Source of the DNA: Oxyruncus cristatus
Lineage: Eukaryota > Chordata > Aves > Passeriformes > Cotingidae
DNA: 64,000 bases
Direction of reading: 5' to 3'
Assembly (NCBI GenBank): GCA_013399855.1
Contig: VXAY01006782.1
Span: forward strand, 124,001-188,000
The translations under genes and the position numbers were made by a program. Positions 35,261-48,430 of this stretch are shown here, piece by piece. The stretch's first letter is position 1, and each line of letters starts with the position of its first letter. The notes beneath the pieces are model-generated. The model made no database searches. It worked only from the letters and a program-made list of their open reading frames with translations, and was not told the origin of the DNA.

Positions 35261-38200
35261 TGATTAAAACCCCTTTTCTCTGTTGTAGTCAAAGCCAGTT
35301 CTTGACACAGAACTTTTGTTTTCCACTCTCTTTTCTTGCTTTGGTAGGAAAATATTTTAAATTATTTTTCTTTATCAAGGAAAAAGTGTTTCACCTCTAT
35401 TTTCTTCAGACTCAAAAATGGTTACACTCGAGCAAAGTTAAAAAAAAATCACACAACAACATTTAGGCAATGATAAGTATGGAACTTTTTCTGCTATTAC
35501 AGAGTAAGTTTCTAGAAGTCATGAGAAGCTGAACTGGAAATATATCAGCAATTCCTGGTGCTCTTGCTCCCCTACCAGAGATAGGACTGGATGAAAATAC
35601 CTAGACCTGGAGACCTTTTCAGTTCAGGAGGTACAAATTATGAATTCAAATTGAGACCTTCACCAAGATGACATGACTAGAATAGACATACCACAGGTTA
35701 GGCTGGACAAACTGTGAGTGTGAGTCATGAGCAGGAGGAGTTAAGACCAATAATCCACAACCACTGAAAATCCGGATTTGGCTACTTTTTCTGTCACTGC
35801 AAACTACAGAGAGCAAAGTGTCACCCTGTAAATTTAGAGTTGTGGTTCCCAAAATCAGATCAGACCAGGTGGTATCTGAAGCTTTGCTCCATGAAACACA
35901 AGATGATGCTTTGGCCTGTGTTCTGTTACCCATAAACTGTGCAAAGGCATATACACCTCCCAACACCTCTTTTCCAAGTTGTTAATATCGTCTGTTTATA
36001 CATGTGCAGAAAGGTAAGACACAAACTACTGTAAATAGAAGGGAAGAGGCATCAGTGAGATAATGTCTTCATAGCACTGCAACCTGTGAAGCTGGAGTAT
36101 CCAGAAGCAAGGACCTACCTAGACCCAGTACCGTTAATAGTCCCATCCAAATTGTAAGAGATGGTGGAAAGACCTTTTCATTTTTAAAACAAGGGAGAGG
36201 TGAGAGATACAGTTGTATAAGCACCATCTGATTTGCTCCTAAATACCTTGTAACATGTAAGATCTTGAGTGAGCAGCATGCTGTGCTGATTTTCTCTGCT
36301 ACTTCTCTTGCGTATGATGTAGTTTCTTGTATTAAATATGATTTTTAGAGGTTTGCTTTTGTGTCTTGCTTTCAGCCCCCACCACCACACACTTTGGTTT
36401 TTGTAGAAAGCACTTTTATTCTTGGATCTACGGCACTATTGAGTGAATCTTTACTGAAATTGTTTTTGATTTTGTTCTCTTTTATCTTTTTAATGGTATT
36501 TCCCACCAAATTGACTTGCACATGCTAATACTTTGACAACTAAAGAAGCAGGTATGTCTGAGTTGTCATCTTGCAGTTTTTCCAGAGGCAAAAAGCAGTG
36601 TTTCACCACCAATTTATTTAACTTTTTGCCTACCTACCTGTCTTTCAAAAGCTGTCTTTAAGACTCACTTATGGACATATAGTTCTTAAGTATTTAAGAA
36701 GCTTCACAAGGATTTAGCCATGCAATTCATATGGTTTCTAATAGAAATTATGTGGTTAATTACACATGCAATCTGTAGACTTTTCTTTTTTTTTTTTTTT
36801 TTCAACAATAGCTGGGCAATTTGTATTTGCAGAAATGTGGCCAAAGTTCTGTCAAATGTCAGTAGGGGAATTATGAAACCTCTTTGCACAGTAAGTCACT
36901 TTTACAGAACCAGGCCCACATTGCTATTTCTTTCCATATTAGGCCTGATATGTTGTGTCAAGCTTTCAACCTCTAGCTTTCATCAAAAGATAAATGACAG
37001 CTGTCTCTGAATTAATGGAACATGAGAGCAGATCACTGCTCTGCACCCTGCACCCTATGAAATGTTTAAGTATGCACTCACCTGCCCTGACTTTGCTATT
37101 TCCACTTTTCCTATTTGTTTTCTGGTGATTGAGAAAGGTGAGGGAAGAGTTCAGCACCCATGCAGGATTTTTCAGTCATTCACCTGTGTGCCATCTATCA
37201 GAAATTGCCTCTGGTTCTCTAAAATCAAAAAGGTAGTTTAATAGAACTGGATCCCATTTAAGAAAAAAAAAAAAAAAAGAAGAAAAAAAGAAAAACACCT
37301 AAAACCAAATAGCAAACTCTCTGAACTACACAAGATTTACTGTACTTTTTATTCTTTTTATTCTTCTCCTGTTTTGTTCAATAATATTTCTGTTAAATAT
37401 ATTCCTGCAAAATATTAGGACCCCAGTTGTGTTGATTTGGCTAAATGAAGAGGAATTTCATTTCATAGAACATAATAACATACTCTACCTCACCCCACCC
37501 CTCAAAAAAAGAAAAAAAGGATATTAGGAAGTGTTTCTGAAAGAGCAGGATGAAATTATATCACTCTAGATTTTGTGTTGTAAAACAAATTCTTGGCCAT
37601 GCAGCAAATAACAACTTGAACCAGCAACTATACATGTTTCATGTTTAATAGATATACTGAATTTATAGATGTGCCTATGTACACTCGTGTATATAGTATT
37701 AAAAAATCAACAACTATTTGTATTATTTTTGTAGGTTCCAAAGTAAAATTTTGAAGAAGACATGACTAGAAACAAGAGTCAGAGGAGTAGAGTAAGACAG
37801 GACTTGTCTCTGAAAACAAATTTGTAATTTTAACCAAATGTCCCAATGTGAAAATAATTACTGTGGGGGCCTTAATTAGGGGGGGCCTTTGACACCAGTT
37901 AAGCTGTCAGCACTGTGGTCCAAACTGCAGAGTACCCTTTCCAGTATAGCCCTGGAGGCCCAAGAGGATGAGCATTTAGGAAAGTAAATCCCAAAGTTGC
38001 ACTGAGATATAAGCTTGCAGTGATTGTGATGGACAGACGAGCATGGCAGGATTTGGTAACAGTAAGAAGAATGAGAAAAGTGAGTATTATTTTAAGACAC
38101 TCATAGATATACTTTAACAGTAACCTCTGTCTGACAAGCAGGATGAAGGTGAGGGGCTAACCTGAGACTCACATTTTTAAAAGGTCAGTCATCCAATTGC

Positions 38201-41200
38201 TCACATAAAAAATGTCATGGTACTTCTGTTCCTAATTTTAACACACAGATGCTACAATGGCTTTCCACTCAGTTTGACTGACTGGATTTCAATTGCTGTT
38301 GCATCATTCACATCCTAATCACAACAACTGAGATAAAGCAAAATAGATCTGGTGTAAAAAATAGGAAAATCAGACATGTAAACTGAATTTTTGAGACTAA
38401 GGTACCTATCTTATTATCTGTGAGGTTATAATACAGACATTAAAATAGGTAGGAATTTGTGTATGTATGTTCCTGTGCATGAGCTTTTAAACAGTATTTG
38501 AGACATCTTTTTATTTTGAATTCCACTCTATGGCAATATGAGGAGAAAAATTTCCATATAAATGGAGATACAGGCAGAGTAAAAGAGTGTGTATGAGGCC
38601 AAAATTAGAATAAAGAGAGGATTTCATTTTTCAGTGATCTGAACATGACTTTTTTATAAGCTTCTCTTATGGTCCGTAAACAAAATAAGAACAGAACCAA
38701 TGTCTGCTGGTTTTATAGCCCTTCTCAGTGTCTCAATACAGAAGGATGACATTTGGCCTCATCAGAATAAGAAACTGGCTCTGTATGTGTCTCTGATGCT
38801 TGCGCTCACTTGTACACATCTCCTAAACAATGCAAGCATGCTTCTGAACTGCAGAGAATGCAGAGGACAGGGGTTTTCATCTCTATGCACAATTTAAGGC
38901 TTTTTGCTCTCTCTTTGACCATCTGAATGCAAAACAATATGTATTATTTTTATCCAAGTATATTATGGCTGCTTACATGTAGGTTTTCTGTGAGTGGAGC
39001 ACACTAGTCACAACAGGAATATGCATTGAAAATGCTTAAATGCAGACATCAAACATATGCACAATTAGGTATTGGAAGAACACTCTTTATTCAAGTTTTT
39101 CATATGATTTAATGTTACAACGATTAGTTCACATGATTTATGGAATTGGTAACTTCAGCAGAAGTGCAAACAGCTGCAGCTTTGTTAGTTCTATTGAAGC
39201 TAAAACTCAAGACCACATTCACAGACAAAGATTCAAATGTGACCTGCTGCTCTCGAAAGATCCTTGTATTTGGGATGCTAGTAGGAATACTAGGTGCTGT
39301 GCTACCTGAATCACACTAAATAAACCAACAGTACAGTACCTGAAAGCAGAAAGATGAAGAGAAAAATTATAAACTCCTTTGCTCCTCAGGAGTGCCAAAT
39401 GGAGCTAAAAATTTGTAGCCTGTTTTTGCGTATTTGTAGCCTGAGGGATACCACAACATTACATAAAAAATATGTGCACAACACCCTGAAATGACATTGG
39501 TGGAGAATGGTGGCTAAACCATGGCCAAATGCCATAAACACAGATCTCATTTTTTAATGATAAGTAATGGAAATGCAGTGTCCACATCAAAGCAAAGGAA
39601 CTGTGTCATTTTGAAGGGCCATGGGGAAGAGTCAAAGGCCTAGCCTAAAGCCTGGGGACCAGCAGATGTCAACACAGTTTGAAAGAAGCAAACCAGATGA
39701 CTACAACCTGCACTGTATTTTTTCAGAAATTAAAGGAAGAAATGGAATTTAGACCCAAACTCATAATCTGTGTATGTGAATACACACCTCTATGCAAGTT
39801 CACATTCCAGTATTTTTTATATCTTTGAAGGAATTAGTCACTAGTGTTTGACTCATTACCAATGTATCATAAAAAAACCCCTGTAGTAATAGTTTCTTTG
39901 TGCTCTGTTTTTCCCTCTAGAGCTACAAGTGTTAAAATCACTGTGTAAATTTGACTGTTGTTTAAATCAAAATTGAAAAATAATCTCAGACACTGAAACT
40001 GATATTTGCTGTGTAAAGATGTACACCCAGGCCTTCTGGAGTTTTTTGAGATTTTTTGGAGACCGCTGGCTTCCTGCAAGTCCCTGCAAGAAGGCATGGC
40101 TTTGATTCAAGGATGACTTTTAGGATGAAGAAGGGTAGAGAAAAGAGAAACCAGATGCATGCATATGCTTCGGTTATTTCTCCAGAAGGCATCTGTATCT
40201 GTAGGTACAATTCTTCACAGAGTTTTGCTGATGGTGGAGGATTTTTGATCTGCATTTGTGTCAGTCGCTGTTTGCCATGGGCCAGATCACCAAACCAAGT
40301 TCAGTCTTTGCTGTGCTATGTATAACACGTCTTTCTTAAAGAAGGACCTTTGTTAAAGAGAGAAAAAGTAATTTCTGGCAACGAGGAAAAGTCTAGAAAT
40401 TCTAGTACTCAGTGTTTAAAATCATAAAGGGGAAAAAATATTATTTTTATTCTCTTATTTTTCATGCCGTGAAATAACAAATTTAAGGGCAATAAAGGGG
40501 TGCACTTAAAGAATGATGAGGGAATAGAGAAGAGTCTATCTGGTTAGGTAAATTATCCATGCTCCAGCTTTTTACCCTTACTCCAGAGTCTGAGTAAGAA
40601 CATCCCATATAACATTTCTTCCCTTGAGATCAAACATCATAAAACTGGAGCATCTTCACAGAGGAACAGGAGCCTGTCGTAAGCAAGCAAGGTGCCTTTG
40701 GAAGGAATACAGAAGTGACATTTTGTGAAATGTTATCTTCACTGACTTGTTTCCTAATATGCAATATTAAATAAAAACTTAAGTCCATTTTCCTTTTTTT
40801 TCAATCACATTTGAGTGATTTGTTTTGGGTTTTTTTATAATCTCACTTTGCTTCCTGTGATACCCTGCCACTTTCTGACACTTGATTTGGCAATGCCAGT
40901 CACCTACACTACATGAACTTTTGACACTGCACAGAGTTCACAGCTTACTCGTGTGCATCCTCTCCACAACTTGAAAGAGCATACTGCTGGACTCTCATTC
41001 AGGAAGCTCTAGTTTGGGTCAGGAGGATCAGGATGTGCCTGTGGGGAAAGGGCAGGTTAGAGAACCACTGAAGAACTGGTGACTCCAGGTTTTCCCAGCC
41101 ACCTTCAGCTAGCCCGCACTGCAGAAAAGTCTCAGCACACTCCAGTGCAGCACTGCACGTGCACGTGCTCCTGCACAAACATACAGGCAAGATGAACGGG

Positions 41201-43710
41201 TGAGACAGAATGCTTCTTGCACACATTAAAGAATTAACAGGATGCAATCTAGCTCTATCTTATTAGTCAGCGATACTCATTCGCACTTCAGTGATCACTA
41301 TTATTAGTGAGAATAGGCAGCGTAGTGGGAGACTGTCAAACAAAGCTTTTTGCCCAAAGAGTCCCAGCTGCAACAGCCAGCTGCCAGTGTGTACCCCCTT
41401 ACTTCAGCTGCTGGGTCAGGGTCACTGATAAGCCTTTTAGTATGCAAAATGATCAGGAAAGTTGTTTATGCACTAACAGGGGCAATATTGGGTTGCTGCT
41501 GTTTTGCAGGTTATAGCACCAACTAAATCAACCTTCCACCAATGCAAAGGGAAGTGAATAGAACATCTAGGGAGTAGAAACAGAAATTTTATATGGGAGA
41601 GCCTGCAGCTTTTCCTCCAAGAAGTGCTATACACATCCACAAGCTCAATATATTTCTCCAGAAGGTATGACTGTGAGAGACAGTGCAGAAATGCTCTTCA
41701 GAGTTATGCTAAAGAAAACACCACTTGTGGAAGGGTAAAAGAAACACAATAGGTAAAAGAGAAGTGGAAGTAGAGGTAATACATCACCATTTATCTTCTG
41801 ATGCAGACCTTGGAGAAAGATTGCCTGTTGCGATACCTACACAATAGTGGTTGGCTAGATCTCATCTCAGCACAGTGTATCACCGCTCTTCAAGCAGCCA
41901 CTGTAGGCATCCAATTACCTGAAAGACACATCTACAAAGTGATTCCAATGCAGAGAGCTGCCTAAGAGACTTATTATACTGTAATAATATATGTAAACAT
42001 TACACACTAGAAGCCTTATTGATTCTTGCTACCAGACATGACATCATTATTAATAAAAATGTAATGGGAGAGGAACAAATATGCAAAATAATAGCATATT
42101 AACCTAAATAACACCAACAAATTGTACAGCTTAGCATAAAATTGAAAACCACTAACCAAACACAGCGTGGTTTATTCATACTAGAAGCAGTCAGGAATCA
42201 TACATAATGCAACAGTGCAACTGCTAACAACAGTCTCATGAAGATAATTTAGGCTAGAACTGGACAAGCTCCAGGAAATTTGTCTAGAGAGTTAATGCTG
42301 AGTTTTTCTTCTCTTTTTCAGGGAAAGAGCTCTACATTGTTTGACTCACTGTCCCAGGTGAATCTTATTAAAAGGAAGGGATAATTTTAAAAGTGAAGGA
42401 AGAGATAAACCACTTATAAATTATACAAATATATGGAGATATTAAAAATAAAAAGAAGAAAACAAACAAAAACCCCAAGCAACTTGCCCCCTTCCAAAAA
42501 AAAAAGACCCACTAGATGAGTTCAGACAGTTTGTAAAAAGGAAAAAAAAAAAGCAAGAAAAATGAGAAAAAAGAGAGACAGTCTGTTGCCAAATGTTATT
42601 CATTAAATAAAAAGTACTACACTGCAGAAAAGAGCCCAGAGAATGTCAGACAAGACAGCAAAGAAAGGTTAGATTATAAATTGTTCAAAACTGGCACCAT
42701 GTTTTAAATTCTTCTAAGTACTGATGATTTACAACCTATATAAATAACATTATTAGTATAAAAGCATTTCTTATAATGATTAGGAAGAGACACCAGTAAT
42801 GAGAATGGAAAGCATGGTGCAGTTCAAGCAAAAATAATAGGTCTAATGCAGAAATTACTTATAGAGGTTTTTTGCCCCGTAAGTAAACAGGAGGACAGAC
42901 CAGCTCTCCAAATGGTCTATAATGGCCTCAGAGTCTACAAAACTCAGATATTTTAGCTGACAGAGGTATTTCTTCTCTTTTAATCTTCTTTTTTTTTTTT
43001 TCATTTTTTTTTGCAGTGGGATGAAGGAAGAGGCAACATTGAATTCTTAAAAAAAAAAAAATTAATCAAAAAAACCCCAGCATTAGTTCTGACAAGAACT
43101 GAGTGAGTCAAGGGCAGTGTGAATGAATCCCTGGCTTGGGACAGTGCCCTCCATAGACTGGCCTGTCCCATATCCAGAGATCCCACAAGTTGTTGGAAGA
43201 ACCTGCACCTGCCACAAATGCAGAACTGTCAAGAATGCCTCTGCTTTACTTGGCAACTTTAGTACCCCAGGGAGCATATTTTATTTTAATTACTTTTTTT
43301 TCTGCTTCCAAAACATATTTGCTGAAATTTCCTTTTAATGAGAAATATGAAGGAAAGATTTAGTTTAGCTGAGTGCAACCAAAAGACACTCCCACAAAAG
43401 AATAATCTAAATATCTTGCAAAACACAATTCCTTGTGATTTAATTTCCATTGTTTTCTAACTGCAAATTACCTAATAGTACTTGAAAGGTACATAAACCT
43501 TTCACTGAAACTGAGCTGAATTTTCAGTTTGTAATGAAGCCTCAAACTAGATGAGATTTGGAGGGCTTAATAATGAAACAATAAAGACTACTACAAGTTA
43601 AATAGCACTTTCCTTAAAATCACTGTGAAAATTTCAACTAGGTAATCATCACCCCCTTCCTTGTGCTAAGTTTTAAATGTTGGTAAACCATTTGAGAAGC
43701 AAGTGTGTAT
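35261..43710. other. Gene-free stretch
   Basis: No gene, RNA gene or transposon recognised. Low-complexity runs are a T run at about 36783-36802, an A-rich run at 37262-37293, and T/A runs at 42989-43000 and 43050-43062. The frames at 39040-39309 and 40056-40325 (89 codons each) have no recognisable motif. A direct duplication of 'atttgtagcctg' occurs near 39412-39441. Confidence 0.6.
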
Positions 43711-43771
43711 TTATTCATAATTGTTTTTATTCATAATTGTTTTTATTCATAATTGTATTTATTCATAATTA
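43711..43771 (+). repeat. 16-bp tandem repeat, about 3.8 copies
   Basis: The unit TTATTCATAATTGTTT starts at 43711, 43727, 43743 and 43759, almost perfectly conserved; the third copy ends in GTAT and the fourth runs into unique sequence. It is a small AT-rich minisatellite, recent or maintained given the near-identity of units. Confidence 0.95.
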
Positions 43772-44194
43772 ATGCCCCTACTCTTTTAATTCTTACTGTT
43801 CAGTGTGATTTTAATTGTATACACTGTTTGCAAAACACTCACAGTTTTATTATGACATATGCGGTTTATTTTACATCCTGTGGGTATCTCAGATTTTCTT
43901 AAGTATTTTTCCAATCTTCATCATTCAGGAGGGGATGACTGAAAAAAGAAGCAAACACACCTTAAAGTCTTGGAACCCAGAAGAAAAAAGAACCTCAAAA
44001 TAATTAAGACATTTACAGAGAACCCGGTGGTTTGCTAGCATCAAAATCAACATCTGAAGATTTGGAATTGTTCAGACCATTCAGACAATATGCACACTGT
44101 TTTATGGTAGTGCTCAGCATCAAACTCTGACTTTAGATACACTCACACACTGGAAAGATACCTCACATTGCCACAGCACACACTGCCAGCCTCA
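43772..44194. other. Non-coding, nothing recognised
   Basis: AT-rich sequence between the 16-bp tandem repeat and the reverse MIR fragment. The 62-codon frame at 43815-44003 has no motif. Confidence 0.55.
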
Positions 44195-44295
44195 GGCTGA
44201 AGAACTGAGACCCAGAGGTGTGAAATGACTGAGCTTAAGAAGCTAATCAGTTCAGGGGCGAAGTAAGGCATAAAGCTCAATTCTGGTCCTGGAAT
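44195..44295 (-). repeat. MIR (CORE-SINE) fragment, reverse orientation
   Basis: The plus strand reads 'gaactgagacccagaggtgtgaaatgact', 'agaagctaatcagttcag', 'aagtaaggcataaagctcaattctggtcctgg'. This follows the reverse complement of MIR: 'gaaactgaggcacagagaggttaagtgact', 'cacagctagtcagtggcag', 'gggattagaacccaggtct'. It is heavily diverged. The comparison is by eye. Confidence 0.55.
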
Positions 44296-44322
44296 CAAAG
44301 TCCATCCTGAGAACAAATACTC

Positions 44323-44341
44323 ATTTATTTATTTATTTATA
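44323..44341 (+). repeat. (TTTA)n microsatellite, about 4-5 units
   Basis: Perfect TTTA units end at 'ataataaaatg'. It is short and ordinary. Confidence 0.9.
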
Positions 44342-47300
44342 ATAAAATGTCACTTTTCAGTTAGTACATGCATTTCTGACTGCTATATGAAAGACATAAA
44401 TACTGCCGTTTCTCACTACTTGAACATAGAGAGATATTTTAGTTAAATGTTACTGCTTCATTCTATCACTTTGACTTCTCCCCAACTGGTGATTCAGAAA
44501 TGAAACTTCTTTGAGAGAGAATTTCACAGGCAGCAGGTGATATCCTGAACCGCAACAGCGTTTGGTGGTTTTGGCTGTTCAGTGATTCTCATTTCTCCCA
44601 AAGTGCTTCTTAGTGGAGGTGGAGAAAAAAAAAAAAAAAAGGAGAAGGAACATGTTACACATTCTTAATGTTCCTGTTTAGTTTTATAAAAACTGCTGTG
44701 GGTGTCTTAGGTTGATGTGCAGCCTTTATTCACCATATTCCCTATTCAATCTTTCCTTAAAGTTCACATAATTTATGTTGTTGGGAATCTAGAATTGAAT
44801 TCAACAGACTTGGAAGAGTCTTACAGAAAGGATTAGATAAGTGCATTTAAAAAAAAAAAAAAAGTGAGAGCAAAGAATGAAGGTTTCTTATTCGTCCTCC
44901 TTGAAAGAGGAACCAAGTGATATTCATTGACATGTTCAGGAATATATAATAAATATATCAAAGATATCAAACTACATAAATAACCAATGGAACTTATTGC
45001 TAAGGGATACCAAGAATAAATTGAGATGCAGGGAGGGATTACACTTTCCCACAATAATGGGAATGCTTGCAGTTTCAATAAGGTGAAACAGTGGAGCCTG
45101 GAGCATCTGTGAGCCCAGCACATGCTCCCCTCCAGCCGTGGCCCATGTGCATGATTCCTTTGCAGATGACTGCATTGCATTTCAACAGCCTATTTGAAAA
45201 CATTGATTCACATCAAATCTAATGGATGCTTGTGATCCTAGAACCTGTCACAATGAAGGAGACCCCCAGTATCCTCAACTCCAGGATGCATGCCAGCTCA
45301 GGCTGTCCCCTGTCAGTCCTATCCACAGGGTGTACTCGGGTCTACCTTCAGGAAGCAGCTGGAGCCAGCACACACAGAGGATTTTGGAAGGAATATGAGC
45401 AAATATATGAAGGTGCAAAAGGTCATAAGAATTCGAGGAGGAACTTCTCCAGAAATAGGTATTTTTGTTTCACTGACTTTTTGAGTTTCTCTGGGTAGCT
45501 AGACAAGATAAACCATCTATCTGACCTGGGATTGTGATCCCTATGTTTCTAAACACTAAAGTAACATTTGATAGAAAAAACATGTTATACATTCTCTAAT
45601 AAATAATTCTGTTTATTAGCTTTTGGGCTGCAACGCCCTCCAAAGTTCCAGGCACATGTGCTACAAGAGCATGGCATGCTTTTCTCTGTGGGCTGACCAT
45701 ATGCTGGTAAGATCACTCTCTCAAGATGTAAAGGTTCAGCTTCTGCAGAGACCAAGAAAAGTTCACCTTTTCTCCATCAACCTTTCCACATAATGTATCA
45801 TAGCCTAATTGTCAGGCTTACCACATCTGAGACAGGCACTGCACACAAGTTACCACATTTTAAACAGTAAGTTTGGTAGAAATGCTCATTTCCTCAAAAT
45901 GAGAGGCAATTGCCAGAAAGGAATTCAGCACTGTAAAATGGTGAGGTTTTATCTTGCAAAGAACAGAGATGACACTCATTATCATGAGATTGGATTTTTT
46001 TATATAATGAAAACTAAGTTAAAAAGGATTAAAATGGTATGTTTCTCATCATATCCAATGCTTCTCATCTGTATATAAATGTATCATACACACATATACG
46101 TGTGTGTATATGCATAAGATTATGATTGTGATTCTTTTCCGTGTTTTTAAAAAGAGCAAATCTTTGAAGGGGCAAACCAGCTTTCATTAAAACAAGGATT
46201 TCAAGATCAAACAGTGCAGTATCATGTTGCTTTGAAGCCCCCCAACAATGGAAGAAAAGATACATTCATATATTATTCTGTGTCACAGAGTTTATCTTCT
46301 TGGATTTCAGAACATAAAAGGAACAATTTGCAATAGGCACAGCTCCACTTCAGCATCTGAACAAACATGAATGCTGCAGATAGTTAGGGCTAAATCTTGC
46401 TATTGATTTCAGCATGAGTTTCAGTAATAACTCTTAGGCATATTAAATCCTGCATTTTAAACACAGTCTTAATTCTCATTTTCATATTTATTTTCTTCTT
46501 TAACAAAGAGAGCAAAGGGCTTATGCCAAATGACAGAAATAGTTTTTTTCCCTGTATATTTCCTTAAATAAATTATTCTTAAGGTAATGCATAAGTACTA
46601 TACATTTCCTTGGAGTGATCACAACTTTTGACTTCATTTCTTTTACACAGATATGTCTCATAAAGAGGATTTTAGGCAAAATGTGAACCACAACTTGCGG
46701 TGAAGCACTTATTTTCTTTCAGCATCGAACACTGTAAAGCCACACTTCCAAAGCAGAAGAATAAAAATAGCACTTGCGCATTTCTACATGGCAACTGTGC
46801 ATGCAAAACCTTTCAAGCCTCTTGCAAAAACAACATTGCAGTAAGTCATTAGTGCTGTAATTATGATATGTACACTAAAATGTACTCTTATCTTAGCACA
46901 TGGGACTTCCTTTTCATAGAAAAGGAATATCAGCCTTTGTTTACAGTCTTTGAACTGAGTATGGGTCCAGAGGGCTGATCTGTACTGTAGCAGGACCTGA
47001 TGCAACATGGGTGGTATTGAGAAGGGAAGGGTTTATGTCTCTTCTGTCAGTCTTTTCTGAAATGTGGTAAGAGGCATCCAAAAAAAGGAAGAATATGCTC
47101 CTTCCTTCACCTCTGCTACTGCAGTATGTAGGGGAAGAGAGATCTGTCTTATGGTTTTCCCACTGTCACAACGGAGTCCTTTAAAGACTGACAATTAAAG
47201 CCCAATCAAGACTGCAGTGGCATTGCTACTAACTGATGCCCAGAGAGACACTCTGTCAGCTGTGAACTTGCCTTTGTCTCTTTGCTCTGCTCATCTTCTC

Positions 47301-48049
47301 TGCCCCTGAGGAATGCAGCTGGCAGTTTTCCTCAAAATGCTTGTAGCAAATCAGGATGTAAGTAGACCCTCCGTGGTCCCACAGAAACAGACAGGCTTGT
47401 GTTCTTCAGTCTGTCTACTAAGGAGCAGTGAAAGCTGGCACAGGGAGAAGTCCAAGTATGCTCATAAAGTATCCTGTTAGTTTTACTGCTGGTATTCACT
47501 ACACTTTACCCTTCCTATTCTGTCTTTCTCTGTTTGATGAAGACCCTCTTTGGAAAACTAGCTACTACCTTACACTTTCCCAAATTATTTCTCTCTCTTG
47601 TCCCATGCTTCCTTGGACTTCCTCACTCCCATTAATATTCTTGGGCTGTCTCTAGCATGAAGCCTGCACTGAAATTCATTAATGTCTAGTAGAAAGAATT
47701 CATCTCAAAGACACTGCAGTACATGTTTCTTATGCATTGGTACAGTGTGTTAAGGACAAAGGCACATTGTACAGTAAGGTGATTGTTTTTATTCCCCTGT
47801 TTATAGCCTAACAAGATCTGGGAACTAGCTTTCAGCTAACTTCCGTTATTTCTTTTTCCTTTTTCTTTTTCTAATTTCTCTTTCTAATATTCTCTTATTT
47901 CTCTTCTGCCTTTTGCAAGCCTGCTTTGCAATATTTCTAGAGAACTCTTGAATACCTTACAGGCACCTGAGCTCTTGAGGTCCGATAGTCTCAGTGCTGC
48001 AGCATCTATTAGCACAGAGTTTATAGTCCTAAGATCTTTGTTCCCATGG
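44342..48049. other. Gene-free stretch
   Basis: Poly-A runs at 44625-44640 and 44849-44864. A small imperfect palindrome of CA and TG dinucleotides lies at 46087-46110 ('tacacaca...tgtgtgta'). The frame at 45226-45498 (90 codons) and its minus-strand neighbours have no recognisable product. Confidence 0.6.
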
Positions 48050-48430
48050 CCTGCACCAGCCAGATTTGATGTATCATGTGTGCAAGTCCTACTAGTGCTT
48101 GAGGATGAGACTGCACTGACAAATGTGCCAAGGAGCAGTAGAAGTGATCAGCTAAGGGGCACCACAGCACAGGCAGTGCCCTTCCTGCTAGGGTACCCTG
48201 CTGCACTGCCTGACCACCTGGGGATAGTGACCAGGACTGGTGACCTCAGGCTGGGTAGCACAGGGCAGAGCTGGGCCACAGGCAGAGCTGGGCCATGGGC
48301 AGAGCTGGGGGAGGCACCATGCAGGCAGCAAGCAACCCATGTGCCTGGCCACCATCCAGGGTGGTAGTGATCTCAGGCTATGACAAAGTGACACGTGGAT
48401 CAGTCCTGCCAGTCCCTGCTCTGCCTGCAG
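48050..48430. other. Isolated GC-richer island
   Basis: This segment is visibly richer in G and C than its surroundings and gives long frames on both strands (139 codons plus at 47948-48367; 129 codons minus at 48577-48188). Neither has a recognisable domain, and open frames on both strands are expected when stop codons are rare. It contains the 17-bp minisatellite. It could be an expanded GC repeat, a decayed GC-rich transposon or part of an untranslated RNA. Confidence 0.35.
48264..48312 (+). repeat. 17-bp minisatellite, about 2.9 copies
   Basis: The unit GGCAGAGCTGGGCCACA begins at 48264, 48281 and 48298; the second ends in ATG and the third is partial. Only a few base differences separate units. 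Confidence 0.92.

Noticed and set aside
34963..35466. 167-codon frame with Gly-Lys repeats across the gap
   Set aside because: Purine-only DNA in which stops are depleted in the frames read. The frame is a repeat artefact and runs through unknown bases.
43711..43771. CRISPR array or prokaryotic repeat
   Set aside because: The repeats are contiguous with no spacers, and everything else indicates vertebrate nuclear DNA.
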